Positions 41,916-51,505 of a stretch of 64,000 bases of DNA are shown here, piece by piece (the first letter of the stretch is position 1; each line of letters begins with the position of its first letter). Source of the DNA: Spirochaetaceae bacterium (GTDB lineage: Bacteria; Spirochaetota; Spirochaetia; Treponematales; Rectinemataceae). The notes beneath the pieces are model-generated. The model did no database searches and was not told the DNA's origin. It was given only the letters and a program-made list of their open reading frames with translations. The stretch spans positions 124,001-188,000 of the forward strand of contig JANYKC010000019.1 in assembly GCA_025358255.1 (NCBI GenBank), written 5' to 3'. A program made the position numbers and the translations under genes.

Positions 41916-43463
41916 TCAAGTACCCTTGCCGGATTCCTTGCCCTTGGCCCAGAGGCTTTTTCCGCATGTCTTCTTCCAGACGAGGAGCTTCGCCGAAAAA
42001 AGCAGGGCCAGGAGGACGGCCCAGGGATAGCGAGGGGAGCGGGGCCTCTCGATGGCGAGGTCGCCCTTCGGGAGGCCTGGCCAATACTCCTGCGCGCCCG
42101 CATTGAGCGGCCTCAGGCCCTTTCCGATCCGCGTGAACAGGAGGCCGCCGATTTTCTCGACATGTCGCGTCCCGGGGGGAGGGCCGCCGTCCCAGGCGGG
42201 AAGGTCGAGGTACGCGATGGCGCCGTCGTAGACGAGCGGGAGGTCCTCGTTCGCGAGGGCTGCGGGCCCCAGGCCAAGGGCGGCCTTGCTCGCCTCGAGG
42301 CGCGAAGGCGGGGCTAGCCTGGATGTGCCGAGGATGGGACGGGCGAAAGTCAGTTCGGGGGCGATATAGCGGTCTCCATCCGCCTTGTCCAGCGAGGTAT
42401 CGATCCGGATCGAACCCTGTGATCCACGGGCCGCCGTTTCCTTGGGCCCCAGCGGGCTGCCCACGTCCGCAAGCACGAGACCGGGATGGGGAGCGGCTTC
42501 GAGGTAGGGAAGGACCGCGAGGACCCGCGTGGAAAATGGGCCTGTCGCCGCTGCGGCCTTGCGCTCGCCTTCGAGGCGAAAACCGAAGGCCAGGTCGGCT
42601 TCTCCCGTGAGGCTGGAAATGGAGACCCGGTAGAGTCCTCCCGCCGCGGGGCGGATCGCAATGCCCCCAGGCCGGGGCTCGATGCGCCATTTGTCGGGGG
42701 CAACACGGAAAAACGCTGCCCTCACTTCGTCCCAGAGGGAAAGCTCGACACCGGCCAAGGCTCCTTTTGTCGCGAAGGCCACTAGCCAGGTGCCAGCAAG
42801 CCTATCGTAGCGCGCAGCGGTCGGGTAGGCGGAAAAGGCCTCATTCCTCCCGCTTTCGAGCAGTCGCAGGCCGTAGGCATGGAAAGGCAGGAGGTCGGTG
42901 AGGAGGCTTATGTCGCCATAGCCCCTGCGGGGAAGCTGCTGAAGGACGGAGTAGTCGATCTCGTGGAAGGTGAAGGAGGACTGGAGCCGCGCCGCGGCCG
43001 CATCTCCGGAGATTTCCCCTTCGGGGCCCGCGAGGATCCGCGAGAGGGGGAAGAGCCTGGACCGCGCCGTGGAGGGGTCGAAGGCGAGGGCATAACGGTC
43101 TGCGCCGGCGAGGCTCTTGTCGGCCGCCAGCCGGGCGACGGCGACGTCGAGGGGGCGTTTCCCCTGGATGCCTGCGAGCATCGAGCGCGAGCAATCGATT
43201 ACGACGGCGCGCCTGCCCCCGCCGGTCCCCACGCGGGGCGGCAGCGCGGCGAGGGTGAAGGCCAGGGAGATCGCGATCGCCGAATCAAGGATGACGTCAT
43301 AATAGGTACGAAACGACCTGAAGAGGAAGGCGGCCCTGCCTTTCCTGGCGGCGGGCTTGAGGAGGTCGTGAGGGTAGGTGATTTTCCGCGAAAGCCTGAG
43401 GTTGAGGAATAGGAGGGCGGCCACGGGGATGAGGAGGCCGAACAGGAGGGCGGCATCAGGCAT
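41916..43463 (-). CDS. BatA-like membrane protein with vWA-type domain
   Basis: A 515-residue protein. The N-terminus has two membrane segments (about 4-22 and 58-76) around a basic loop, then a vWA-like domain opening with VVIDCSRSMLAG, a DxSxS MIDAS motif. The rest is a long region without named domains, and a last helix lies near residue 480. This layout resembles BatA/BatB proteins in MoxR-DUF58 loci. The start overlaps the DUF58 stop by 8 nt. It is the last gene of the cluster. Such proteins are thought to work with the MoxR ATPase in envelope protein assembly, which remains an inference here. Confidence 0.8.
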   Translation of the reverse strand: MPDAALLFGLLIPVAALLFLNLRLSRKITYPHDLLKPAARKGRAAFLFRSFRTYYDVILDSAIAISLAFTLAALPPRVGTGGGRRAVVIDCSRSMLAGIQGKRPLDVAVARLAADKSLAGADRYALAFDPSTARSRLFPLSRILAGPEGEISGDAAAARLQSSFTFHEIDYSVLQQLPRRGYGDISLLTDLLPFHAYGLRLLESGRNEAFSAYPTAARYDRLAGTWLVAFATKGALAGVELSLWDEVRAAFFRVAPDKWRIEPRPGGIAIRPAAGGLYRVSISSLTGEADLAFGFRLEGERKAAAATGPFSTRVLAVLPYLEAAPHPGLVLADVGSPLGPKETAARGSQGSIRIDTSLDKADGDRYIAPELTFARPILGTSRLAPPSRLEASKAALGLGPAALANEDLPLVYDGAIAYLDLPAWDGGPPPGTRHVEKIGGLLFTRIGKGLRPLNAGAQEYWPGLPKGDLAIERPRSPRYPWAVLLALLFSAKLLVWKKTCGKSLWAKGKESGKGT

Positions 43464-44333
43464 GGAGCGCCTCGAGGAATGACCAATACAGGTCCGCGCG
43501 GCTGTCGCCGGGACGCATCACCCGATAGAAAGCCCCGCGCCTCCTGGCCTCGCCAAGGGACCTGTCGAGCCCGTCCTCGCGCCTGCGCCAGGATTTTTCG
43601 GTCGCGCTGTCCCAGGGCAAGCGGATCCGGCTGCCGCTTTCCGGGTCCGCCACGTCAAGCTCGATCGCGCCAGAGAAGAGGGTATCGACGCTCCGATAGA
43701 CGCGGATGAAGGCATTCCTGGAAAAAGGGCTGGCTGCCGGCTTGAACCGCGGATCGAAAAAATCCGAGATGGCGACAAGGCGCCTGAAATGGCTGGAGGC
43801 CCTCGCGGCCTTGATGGCCGTCACGATGTCCGTGCCCGCAGCGTCCTCGCCTACGACCTTGATGCCTTCGAAAAACGAGGAGATGGGCTTGCGCGAGAGG
43901 CCTCCGCGAGGCCGTTCAAGCCTGCGCAAGGGGCGCGCGGCGAAGGCGTGGATGCTCGTGGGCATGCCAAGGGCGGCGATCAGCCAGGCTATCGTGGCGC
44001 CCATCTTGCGGACTTCGAGATCGCCGAAGACCGAGACAGACGGGGAGAGGTCCACGAGGATGACCGCGCCTTCGTGCTCTTCCTCGTAGTACTCCTTGAC
44101 GTAGAGTCTCCCGCTCCTGGCCGCAAGCCGCCAGTCTATGCGCCTGGGGTCGTCCGAGTTCTGGTATTCGCGGATGCTCTTGAGGTCGAAGGACGACCCG
44201 GAGCGCCTGAACATGGGGTCGCGGGAGGCCGGGGATGTCTCCCGCGGGCGGGTGCGCTTCCTTCCGAGGAAGGCCTTGAGGATGTTCGTCGCCTCTGGAT
44301 CGATGAGGTCTCCGGGCCTGGTTCCGGCATCGG

Positions 44334-44337
<4 letters not shown>
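43456..44337 (-). CDS. DUF58-domain protein
   Basis: A 293-residue soluble protein. The DUF58 core is clear: SFDLKSIREYQNSDDPRRID followed by WRLAARSGRLYVKEYYEEE, then a vWA-like strand VILVDLSPSVSVFG. Such proteins accompany MoxR ATPases and vWA proteins. The ATG at 44337 overlaps the MoxR stop as ATGA. Upstream in-frame codons only read the moxR gene out of frame. Confidence 0.92.
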
Positions 44338-45354
<1,017 letters not shown>

Positions 45355-45368
<14 letters not shown>

Positions 45369-45966
45369 AAAGGAAACCTCCGACCAGTACACGTTGGGCG
45401 AAATATCTGCCGCCGGCGAGGAGTGCCGCCAGGTTCGCCAGTCCAGCCGCCGCGACCGCCGGGCCTGTAGGATCGGCGGCCGCAAGGAGATTGAATCCGA
45501 GATGCCAGGCAAGGGCGAATGCGATGCAGGACACGGCCTCAAGGCAAGGACGGAGCCACGAGGATGCCTTCTCCCGGCGGCGCGCGGCTGTGGCGAGGAC
45601 GCCGGCCGCCGCTGCCTCGAAAAAGCCGCAGACCAGGTGGACCGGCTCCGACCACAGGAGCCGGGCGAGGATGTCGCGTGCCGGGAAAGCCAGGAAATAG
45701 GCAAGGTTCTCGATGGTCGCAAAGAGGCCTATGGCTACGAGGCCGAGACAGAGGGCGTCGCCATTGGCCTTGGCAATGGCGGCATGGTTCCGCTTGCGGG
45801 CAGCGGTGGCCGCGAGGCCGACGAGAAGCGCGAACTTGCCGCATTCCTCGAGGAGGGCCGAAGCGACGAGCCCCAGCCCGCCCATCCCTTCCGCGATGGC
45901 GAAAAGCGCGTAAAGGCCGCCTCCCAGCGCGACAACGGATAGTGCCCGCATGAATCCGCGCCTCAT
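45355..45966 (-). CDS. PrsW-like intramembrane protease candidate
   Basis: A 203-residue membrane protein with about six helices. Three polar clusters lie inside the helices: LLEECGKFALLVGL, ATIENLAYFLAF and PVHLVCGFFEAAAAG, with a further His in FALAWHLGFNL. These match the EE..K, E(N)xxY and H motifs of the PrsW/CAAX-like intramembrane metalloproteases. The ATG at 45966 overlaps the upstream stop as ATGA. Within a MoxR/vWA cluster such a protease is unexpected and could process an envelope protein or regulator. The assignment is by motif, not by overall similarity. Confidence 0.6.
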
Positions 45967-47078
45967 CGTGAAGCCCCCGCGCCCTCGCGCCACCTGCGCT
46001 TGACGAGGAGGCTCCAGGCGTCCTCCCGTGGTCCAGCTCCGAGGGGCAGCGCGAAGGAGCCGAAAAACCTGCGCTCGTAGTTCCGGAGCTTCGCCAGGTC
46101 AAGGCCCTCTCCGGCCCTGACATCCTTCCCGCCACTTGCCGTCAAGGCGAGGAAAATGCGCGCACGATAATCCACGAGGGGGCTGGGAGGAAGGGATCCT
46201 GCGCTTCCGGCGAAGCCGCGGGAGTTCGGGTTGCCTTCCGCCTTACCCGGCTCTCCGCGGTCCCCGCCGGAAAGGTTATGCGCCTCGCCTTTTTTCCCCG
46301 CCGACGGGGCGGCGGGGCTGTGCCCGTCCTGCGGGGAGGATGGGGAGGCAGGAGGTTCCCGGCGTTCCGGAGCGGCAGCGGCTTGCCCCTTCTCCATGGC
46401 TGTCCCCGCATTCCCGGCGGCGCTATAGATGTCGGTTTCCGCCTGGCTCTCCGCCCTTTTCGCGCGCAAAGCCTGGAAGTCAGCGGAAGTCGGGTCGGGA
46501 CGGGCTGGGGTTTCCTTGGGGGCCGCCACCGCGCCATCACCCTGTCCGGGGGCCGGGAAGGAGGGGTCGTCGATCCGTAGGCCGGAAGCGAGGGCCGGGG
46601 GCGGTCCCGGATAGATGAAGGCAGGACGGCGGAGGACGAGGAGGCTTACGAGCTCAAGGCAGGCAAAGGCGAACAGGGCCAGCGCGGCGAGTTTTCCTGA
46701 GAAGCGGAACAAGGGCCGGCGAGGGGCTTGCCTGAAAGGAAGCCCCCCATCAAGGTCCACTGCCCGGCGGACAAGAAGCTCCAGGGCAGGTCCCTTGACA
46801 GGCTCCAGCAGGGCCTCGAAGACGCTGTTTTCGTCGGCCTCACGGAGTGTCTTCCTGAGGAGGTCATCCGGAACGGGCCAGAACGCGAAGGCTGGGAGGA
46901 TGGAAGCGAGGAAGAGGGCCAGGCCCGTGACGGCGGTCGCCGGAGGGGAGAAGAGCATGAAGAGGAGATTGGCGATCGACCACGCGATGAGCGAAACCGC
47001 GGCCCAGGGCACGATGCGGCCCGCCGTGGAGATGGCGATGGCCTTTCGGAGCCTTGCTTCCAGGCCGGGGAGGCTCAT
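45963..47078 (-). CDS. Membrane protein with Pro/Ala-rich loop, unknown
   Basis: A 371-residue protein. Two helices near the N-terminus (about 25-65) and one at about 130-150 are followed by a long Pro/Ala/Gly/Ser-rich segment (about 165-290) that looks disordered, then a charged C-terminal region ending DAWSLLVKRRWREG. No named domain. It overlaps the neighbours on both sides by ATGA, so it is an integral member of the vWA/MoxR operon. Position and layout suggest a partner of the MoxR/vWA complex at the membrane. Confidence 0.75.
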   Translation of the reverse strand: MSLPGLEARLRKAIAISTAGRIVPWAAVSLIAWSIANLLFMLFSPPATAVTGLALFLASILPAFAFWPVPDDLLRKTLREADENSVFEALLEPVKGPALELLVRRAVDLDGGLPFRQAPRRPLFRFSGKLAALALFAFACLELVSLLVLRRPAFIYPGPPPALASGLRIDDPSFPAPGQGDGAVAAPKETPARPDPTSADFQALRAKRAESQAETDIYSAAGNAGTAMEKGQAAAAPERREPPASPSSPQDGHSPAAPSAGKKGEAHNLSGGDRGEPGKAEGNPNSRGFAGSAGSLPPSPLVDYRARIFLALTASGGKDVRAGEGLDLAKLRNYERRFFGSFALPLGAGPREDAWSLLVKRRWREGAGASR

Positions 47079-47548
47079 CGCTCCCTCCTGCCTCGGACGA
47101 AGAGGAGGAGGAGGATGCCAAGCCCGCCGCCCGTGACTATGACGGATGGCGCCAAAGCCGCGATGGCGAGGCCCAAGCCTGCGGCGAGGGCCGAGAACAG
47201 GAGGACAAAGGCAAAGCCGTCCCGGTCGGGAAGTATCGTATCCTCAAAGGACAATATGAGCCCGGCGCCTGACGCGGCCTCCGCGGCGAGTACCAGGAGT
47301 TCCAGTTTCGACAGGTCCAGCGAAACCAGGGCGGCGTATGCGAAAAAAGGAAGGACCTGGACGGCGAGGAGGGCTTCCTCCCTGCCGCGGACAGAACGGA
47401 GGAAGGCGAAAAGCCGCGCGTAGACGAGACTGGCGGCGACAAGTGGCCCCGCTCCCCAGGATCCGCCATCCGCCGGGACGACAAGGACCGCCGCCGCGAC
47501 AAGGGGGAGGAAGAAGAGGAGGCGCAGGGCCATGTCAGCCGCGTTCAT
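47075..47548 (-). CDS. Small multi-pass membrane protein, unknown
   Basis: A 157-residue protein with about five hydrophobic helices (for example RLLFFLPLVAAAVLVVPA and VTGGGLGILLLLFV) and short loops. No family recognised. The start at 47548 overlaps the upstream gene by 14 nt; an alternative ATG at 47533 would avoid this. Neither has a clear ribosome-binding site, so translation is probably coupled. It overlaps the next gene by ATGA. Confidence 0.7.
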   Translation of the reverse strand: MNAADMALRLLFFLPLVAAAVLVVPADGGSWGAGPLVAASLVYARLFAFLRSVRGREEALLAVQVLPFFAYAALVSLDLSKLELLVLAAEAASGAGLILSFEDTILPDRDGFAFVLLFSALAAGLGLAIAALAPSVIVTGGGLGILLLLFVRGRRER

Positions 47549-48566
47549 GGAGTATCCATCCCAGGATGAAGCGGCGCGACCGCAGCGCGAAGCCATCCTG
47601 GGTTTTTACGACAAGGGGAGCCTCGCTGAAGCGGCAGTCAAAACCCATATCCATGCTGAGGGAATCGAGGGGAATCGAACTTGCGTTCCTTGTGGAAAAG
47701 GCGACGAGTTCAAGTGACGCCACTGTGGATGAAGGGCCGGTCCCAGGGGCCTCCAGGTCTTGCGCATAACGTGTCAGGGAGATGGCTGGGCTCTCCTCCC
47801 GCCTTTCCGCCAGCAGGGCGGCCGCGACGCGGGGATGCGGCCCTTTCATGTTGGCGGGCCTGAAATCCACGATGGTGACGGAGGGGGTCGAAGGCAGGAG
47901 GAAGCAGACTGCCCCCGATGCGAGGATGGAAAGGGCGACAACGGCGGCCGGTTTCCGCTTCGGCGACGGTAGGCCCGCGGTCAGGGCCATCGTGAAGGCG
48001 AAGACCCCGAGGAGGGACAGGGGCAGGAGTGGCGGTGGAGACTTGAAAAGGGCCTTCGAGGCCGCGAGGGCCTCGTCGTCAAGGTCGCCTTCCCCGATGC
48101 GGTATTCCCGCGGCGCGGAGCCAATCCCTTGGTGGGCGAATGGCAGGACGAGGTTTCGGATCGCTGCCCGTCTCGCGCTTTCCGGGACGGCGCCGGCCTG
48201 CGTGGCCGGCGCATTGGACAGGTCCAGCTCAAGGTCCCGGCTGCCTTCACCCGAACCCGTGGAAAACCGCAGGTATCGCATGTCTTCATCGAGGTAGAAG
48301 GCGACGTCCACGCTTCTTGCCCAGCTACCCTCATTCGCCTCGAAAAGGAGGATGGTCTTGCCCTGCCATGTGCTGCCGTATACGGCCACGCGCCCGACGA
48401 TGCCTTGTTCGGACTCGAGGACCGCGAGATTCACGCGCCAGGGAAGGAAGGGCTTTCCGGATACCACGAGGCCATCAGTCCCGCGGCCTCCAGCCGCGAG
48501 GGGGAGGGGGAGGACCGCGACGAAAACCGCCAAGGCGATTCCTGCCATTGTCCATTTCCCCCTCAT
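47535..48566 (-). CDS. Exported membrane-anchored protein of the vWA cluster, unknown
   Basis: A 343-residue protein with a signal-like N-terminus (GIALAVFVAVLPLPLAAG), an extracytoplasmic region of about 160 residues with beta-rich sequence, two helices at about 182-202 and 208-228, and a C-terminal region of about 115 residues. No catalytic motif. It overlaps the large vWA gene as ATGA at its start and the next gene by 14 nt. Confidence 0.75.
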   Translation of the reverse strand: MRGKWTMAGIALAVFVAVLPLPLAAGGRGTDGLVVSGKPFLPWRVNLAVLESEQGIVGRVAVYGSTWQGKTILLFEANEGSWARSVDVAFYLDEDMRYLRFSTGSGEGSRDLELDLSNAPATQAGAVPESARRAAIRNLVLPFAHQGIGSAPREYRIGEGDLDDEALAASKALFKSPPPLLPLSLLGVFAFTMALTAGLPSPKRKPAAVVALSILASGAVCFLLPSTPSVTIVDFRPANMKGPHPRVAAALLAERREESPAISLTRYAQDLEAPGTGPSSTVASLELVAFSTRNASSIPLDSLSMDMGFDCRFSEAPLVVKTQDGFALRSRRFILGWILHERG

Positions 48567-50800
48567 CGTTTGGTCCTGAGGAGGATCGTCGCGCCCAGGG
48601 AGGAGGCGAAGAACAGCGCGAGATAGAGGATGCCGCCATCCATCCGCTGGAACTTGCCAGGAAGGATCGACAACGCCTCCTCCTCGTCAGCGGCCTCGAA
48701 TCCCCGCAAGCCGGCGTTGGAGGGGAGGGTGAAGGATGTCACGTCGCTCCCTCGGTCGCTGACATGCGCCGTATAGCGCCCCGAATGGGCGGGTGAGAGC
48801 TTCGCCGACCAGAGCGCCGGCCCTGAGCGCGAAAAATCGACATCGAGGGTTTCCCTTCCTGGAGCACTCAGGCTGAGGGAAGGCGAGGCAAGGGCGTCGG
48901 AGCGCAGGATGACCGAAAGGCCCGCGAGGCCCTCGAGGACGGAAATTTCCACGGGCTTTTCCGCGAATAGGGCGTCCAGCCTGTCCCGGACGACGCCCAC
49001 CGCATCCGGGTTGGCAAAGAAATCCCGGCTGTAATTCCCGTAAAGGTCGCTCGTGAAGATCAGGACGGCGCGGTTCGAGTTTTCACGGGACGCGAAGAGG
49101 GGATCACCCAGAGCGTCAGCGAAAAGGACGGTGGCGCGCTCGCTGGCCGAGAAAAGGGCCATTCCTCCGATAGTGGCGACCTTGTCGCCATTGAGGGCAA
49201 GGATCTCCGTCGGCGCCTGCACAAAGGGCGGCCGGGCTTCATTCTTGCGGTCCTCGAAAAGGAGGCCAGGGATCTCGTTGGCGCTCGAGACCCGATAGAA
49301 GCGGCCGCCAGTCTCGAGGGCCAGGCGCTCGAGGAGGGGACGGTTGAGGTCCTCTCCGAGGCCCATCGTGGACACCGTGACGCCTTCTGCCCTGGCGCGG
49401 GCCGCCAAGGCCTGGAAATCGGCGGGTTTCGTGACGCCGTCCGACAGCACGACGACATGGCGCTCCTTGATGGGGACGGTGGCGAGGCCCTCAAGACCCA
49501 GGGATAAAGCCGCCGCCAGGTCCGTGCCGCCCTTCGCGTTCACGGGCTCCAGGACAGGGGCGGCCACGATGTCGCGGTTGAGGGCGAAATCGTAGACCCA
49601 TCGCCTTTCGTCCGAAAAGATGAGCATGCCTACGCGGTCGGTCGCCTTGAGTTCCCTGAGGAGCTCCAGTCCTGTCACCTTGGCGAGCGAAAGCTTGTCC
49701 CCGAACATGGATCCGGAGCTGTCGATGAGGATGAGGATGGCCAGGTCGGGAAGCTCCTTGAGGTTGCGCGGCATGAGGGAGACGGGGAGCATATCCTCGA
49801 TCTCTGGATTGTCGCCTTTCTTTCCGAAATCGGGGCTGTCTGCGACAAAGAGGATGCTTCCCGACCGCCGCGCGTTGACTTCAAGGAGGGAGCGAAGAAA
49901 GGCGCCATGGATACGGGACAAGGGAAGGCCATCCAACACGATGAGTTCGTAAGCGCCAAGGTCCCTGTCGGCGGCTTCGGCGGGACTGGCACGTTGGGTC
50001 TCATAGAGGCCTTCTATGAAAGAATTCGGCGTTTTTTTCTCGGTGACCAAGAGGACCTTCGGCTTTTTTGCGAGGTCAGCTCCGGGGTCGAGAGTCAGGT
50101 CGAAGCGCTGGCCCGAGGGGGCGAGAGCCGACAGCAGGAGGCCCCCTGTCAGGTTTTTTTTGGGCCAGGAGAACCTGAGGGCCAGGTCCGCGGGAAGATC
50201 CTTGCCAGGGCCGCTCCAGATGGCCGCGTCTTGGGCCTTGACCTCGATGGACCGGAGTTCCCTGGCAGCGGGTTCAAAGAGCAGCTCGAATGAAAGCCCT
50301 TCGACCCGCGGCGCAAGCCGCCACGAGAAGGAGGCGAGGGGGAGGGCGGCTTTCGTGGGTAGGATCTCCAGGCTGAGGGAGACCCCCCGCTTCCGCGCGG
50401 CCCGGTCCAGCCCCTGGATCTCGGCTGCGGCTATCATGCCTGAGCTCACGACGCGGGCACGCCTGAAAAGCGGGAGTCCGCGGGCGAGGTCCGACGCGAT
50501 GGCATGAAGGGAGACTCGGTCTGGAAGAAGACCGGTGATTTTCCGATAGGCTTCAAGGGGAGAGCCAGGGGAGGGAAATGGAAGGAGCATATCGTCAAGC
50601 GCGACGAAGACCTCTGAGCCTGGCTTCCTTGACCCCATCAATTCCTCGGCGCCCATGGTCCTATCGAAGGCGAGGTAGAGGCGCTCCGGAAGGAATATGG
50701 CAGGCAGGGCGGCGGGAACATGAAGGAGGAAGGCAAGGAGGAACACGAAGGGCAATGGAAGTATGAGGCATTTCGCGGCGTCCCACTTGTTCCCGGCCAT
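48563..50800 (-). CDS. Large membrane-anchored vWA protein
   Basis: A 745-residue protein, first gene of the eight-gene cluster. An N-terminal helix (about 12-35) and a C-terminal helix (about 720-740) flank a large extracytoplasmic part. The vWA domain (about 355-520) has an intact MIDAS: LILIDSSGSMFG, AKGGTDLAAAL and VVLSDGVTKP. Before it lies a segment resembling the glutamine-amidotransferase-like fold often fused to such proteins (DLGAYELIVLDGLPLSRIHG). The ATG at 50800 is preferred because the hydrophobic segment follows soon after. It probably binds a ligand or partner in a metal-dependent way as substrate of the MoxR ATPase. Confidence 0.85.
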   Translation of the reverse strand: MAGNKWDAAKCLILPLPFVFLLAFLLHVPAALPAIFLPERLYLAFDRTMGAEELMGSRKPGSEVFVALDDMLLPFPSPGSPLEAYRKITGLLPDRVSLHAIASDLARGLPLFRRARVVSSGMIAAAEIQGLDRAARKRGVSLSLEILPTKAALPLASFSWRLAPRVEGLSFELLFEPAARELRSIEVKAQDAAIWSGPGKDLPADLALRFSWPKKNLTGGLLLSALAPSGQRFDLTLDPGADLAKKPKVLLVTEKKTPNSFIEGLYETQRASPAEAADRDLGAYELIVLDGLPLSRIHGAFLRSLLEVNARRSGSILFVADSPDFGKKGDNPEIEDMLPVSLMPRNLKELPDLAILILIDSSGSMFGDKLSLAKVTGLELLRELKATDRVGMLIFSDERRWVYDFALNRDIVAAPVLEPVNAKGGTDLAAALSLGLEGLATVPIKERHVVVLSDGVTKPADFQALAARARAEGVTVSTMGLGEDLNRPLLERLALETGGRFYRVSSANEIPGLLFEDRKNEARPPFVQAPTEILALNGDKVATIGGMALFSASERATVLFADALGDPLFASRENSNRAVLIFTSDLYGNYSRDFFANPDAVGVVRDRLDALFAEKPVEISVLEGLAGLSVILRSDALASPSLSLSAPGRETLDVDFSRSGPALWSAKLSPAHSGRYTAHVSDRGSDVTSFTLPSNAGLRGFEAADEEEALSILPGKFQRMDGGILYLALFFASSLGATILLRTKR

Positions 50801-50856
50801 GTGTGCGCCTATTCTATACGTTGAATGTTGGGACGGCAACGATTAAAGGGGGATAC

Positions 50857-51321
50857 ATGGACGAGACGCTCGCAAAGGCCTTTCGCGCCTCGGCGATTAC
50901 GACTTTCAAGGATATGTTCGGGCTGGCCGCCGAGCCTGAACCCCTGCGCGCGCTTGCCCCCGACGAGGATCATGGTTGGGACATCACGGGCCTGATCGGC
51001 TTGGCTGGACAGGCACAGGGCGTGATGGCCGTCCGCCTGACCACTCCGCTTATCCGCTCGCTTCTCGCGGGCACGGGAGTCGAATCCTCAAACGATGCCG
51101 AACGCCGTGAACTCGAGGGGGGGCTCGTCGGCGAGCTTACCAACATAATCGCCGGACATGCCACCTCGGCCCTGAGCGCGATCAATATCGAGATAGCGCC
51201 GCCCGTCGTGATCAGGGGAGCCAACCACCGCATCGGCTGGCCCAACATAGCGCCCGTCGAGCAGCTTCGCTTCAGGCTTCCCGACGGCGGATTCGAAGTG
51301 GATCTCTGCATAAAGACCTAG
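50857..51321 (+). CDS. cheX: CheX-like chemotaxis phosphatase
   Basis: A 154-residue CheX/CheC-family protein. The ExxN phosphatase motif is in LEGGLVGELTNIIAGHATSA, and the fold is completed by ITGLIGLAGQAQGVMAVRL before it. CheX dephosphorylates CheY-P and is the main phosphatase of chemotaxis in spirochaetes. The ATG follows AAAGGGGG. No other che genes are adjacent. A strong terminator follows, so it is a single-gene unit. Confidence 0.9.
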   Translation: MDETLAKAFRASAITTFKDMFGLAAEPEPLRALAPDEDHGWDITGLIGLAGQAQGVMAVRLTTPLIRSLLAGTGVESSNDAERRELEGGLVGELTNIIAGHATSALSAINIEIAPPVVIRGANHRIGWPNIAPVEQLRFRLPDGGFEVDLCIKT

Positions 51322-51335
51322 GGTGACAGCGATTC

Positions 51336-51361
51336 CGCCTGGGCAATCCAGGCGTTTTTTT
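51336..51361 (+). terminator. Rho-independent terminator of cheX
   Basis: A perfect 7-bp stem CGCCTGG/CCAGGCG (51336-51342 and 51348-51354) with a 5-base loop, followed by seven T (51355-51361), 14 nt after the stop. Confidence 0.92.
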
Positions 51362-51376
51362 CCTTCCTTGCACCCG

Positions 51377-51404
51377 GGCGGGGAGGCCTATTCTCTCCCC
51401 CGCC
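51377..51404. repeat. GC-rich hairpin upstream of the helicase gene
   Basis: GGCGGGGAG (51377-51385) pairs with CTCCCCCGCC (51395-51404) with a one-base bulge. It lies about 100 nt before the helicase ATG and just upstream of a TAGAAT -10-like element (51413-51418). If transcribed it would be a strong leader structure; otherwise it overlaps the -35 region. The remaining leader has nothing else that I recognise. Confidence 0.4.
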
Positions 51405-51505
51405 TTCGGTGCTAGAATATATTTGCTGACTAGGAAAGAACGTAGCCTCCCTTTCGGGTTTGGCTCTTCCATCCTTCATGCAACCATCTTCACCGCAGGA
51501 TCCCC

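Noticed and set aside
41884-42690. N-terminal extension of the MATE protein by over 250 residues
   Set aside because: It is the vWA gene read out of frame and has Arg/Pro-rich non-protein-like composition.
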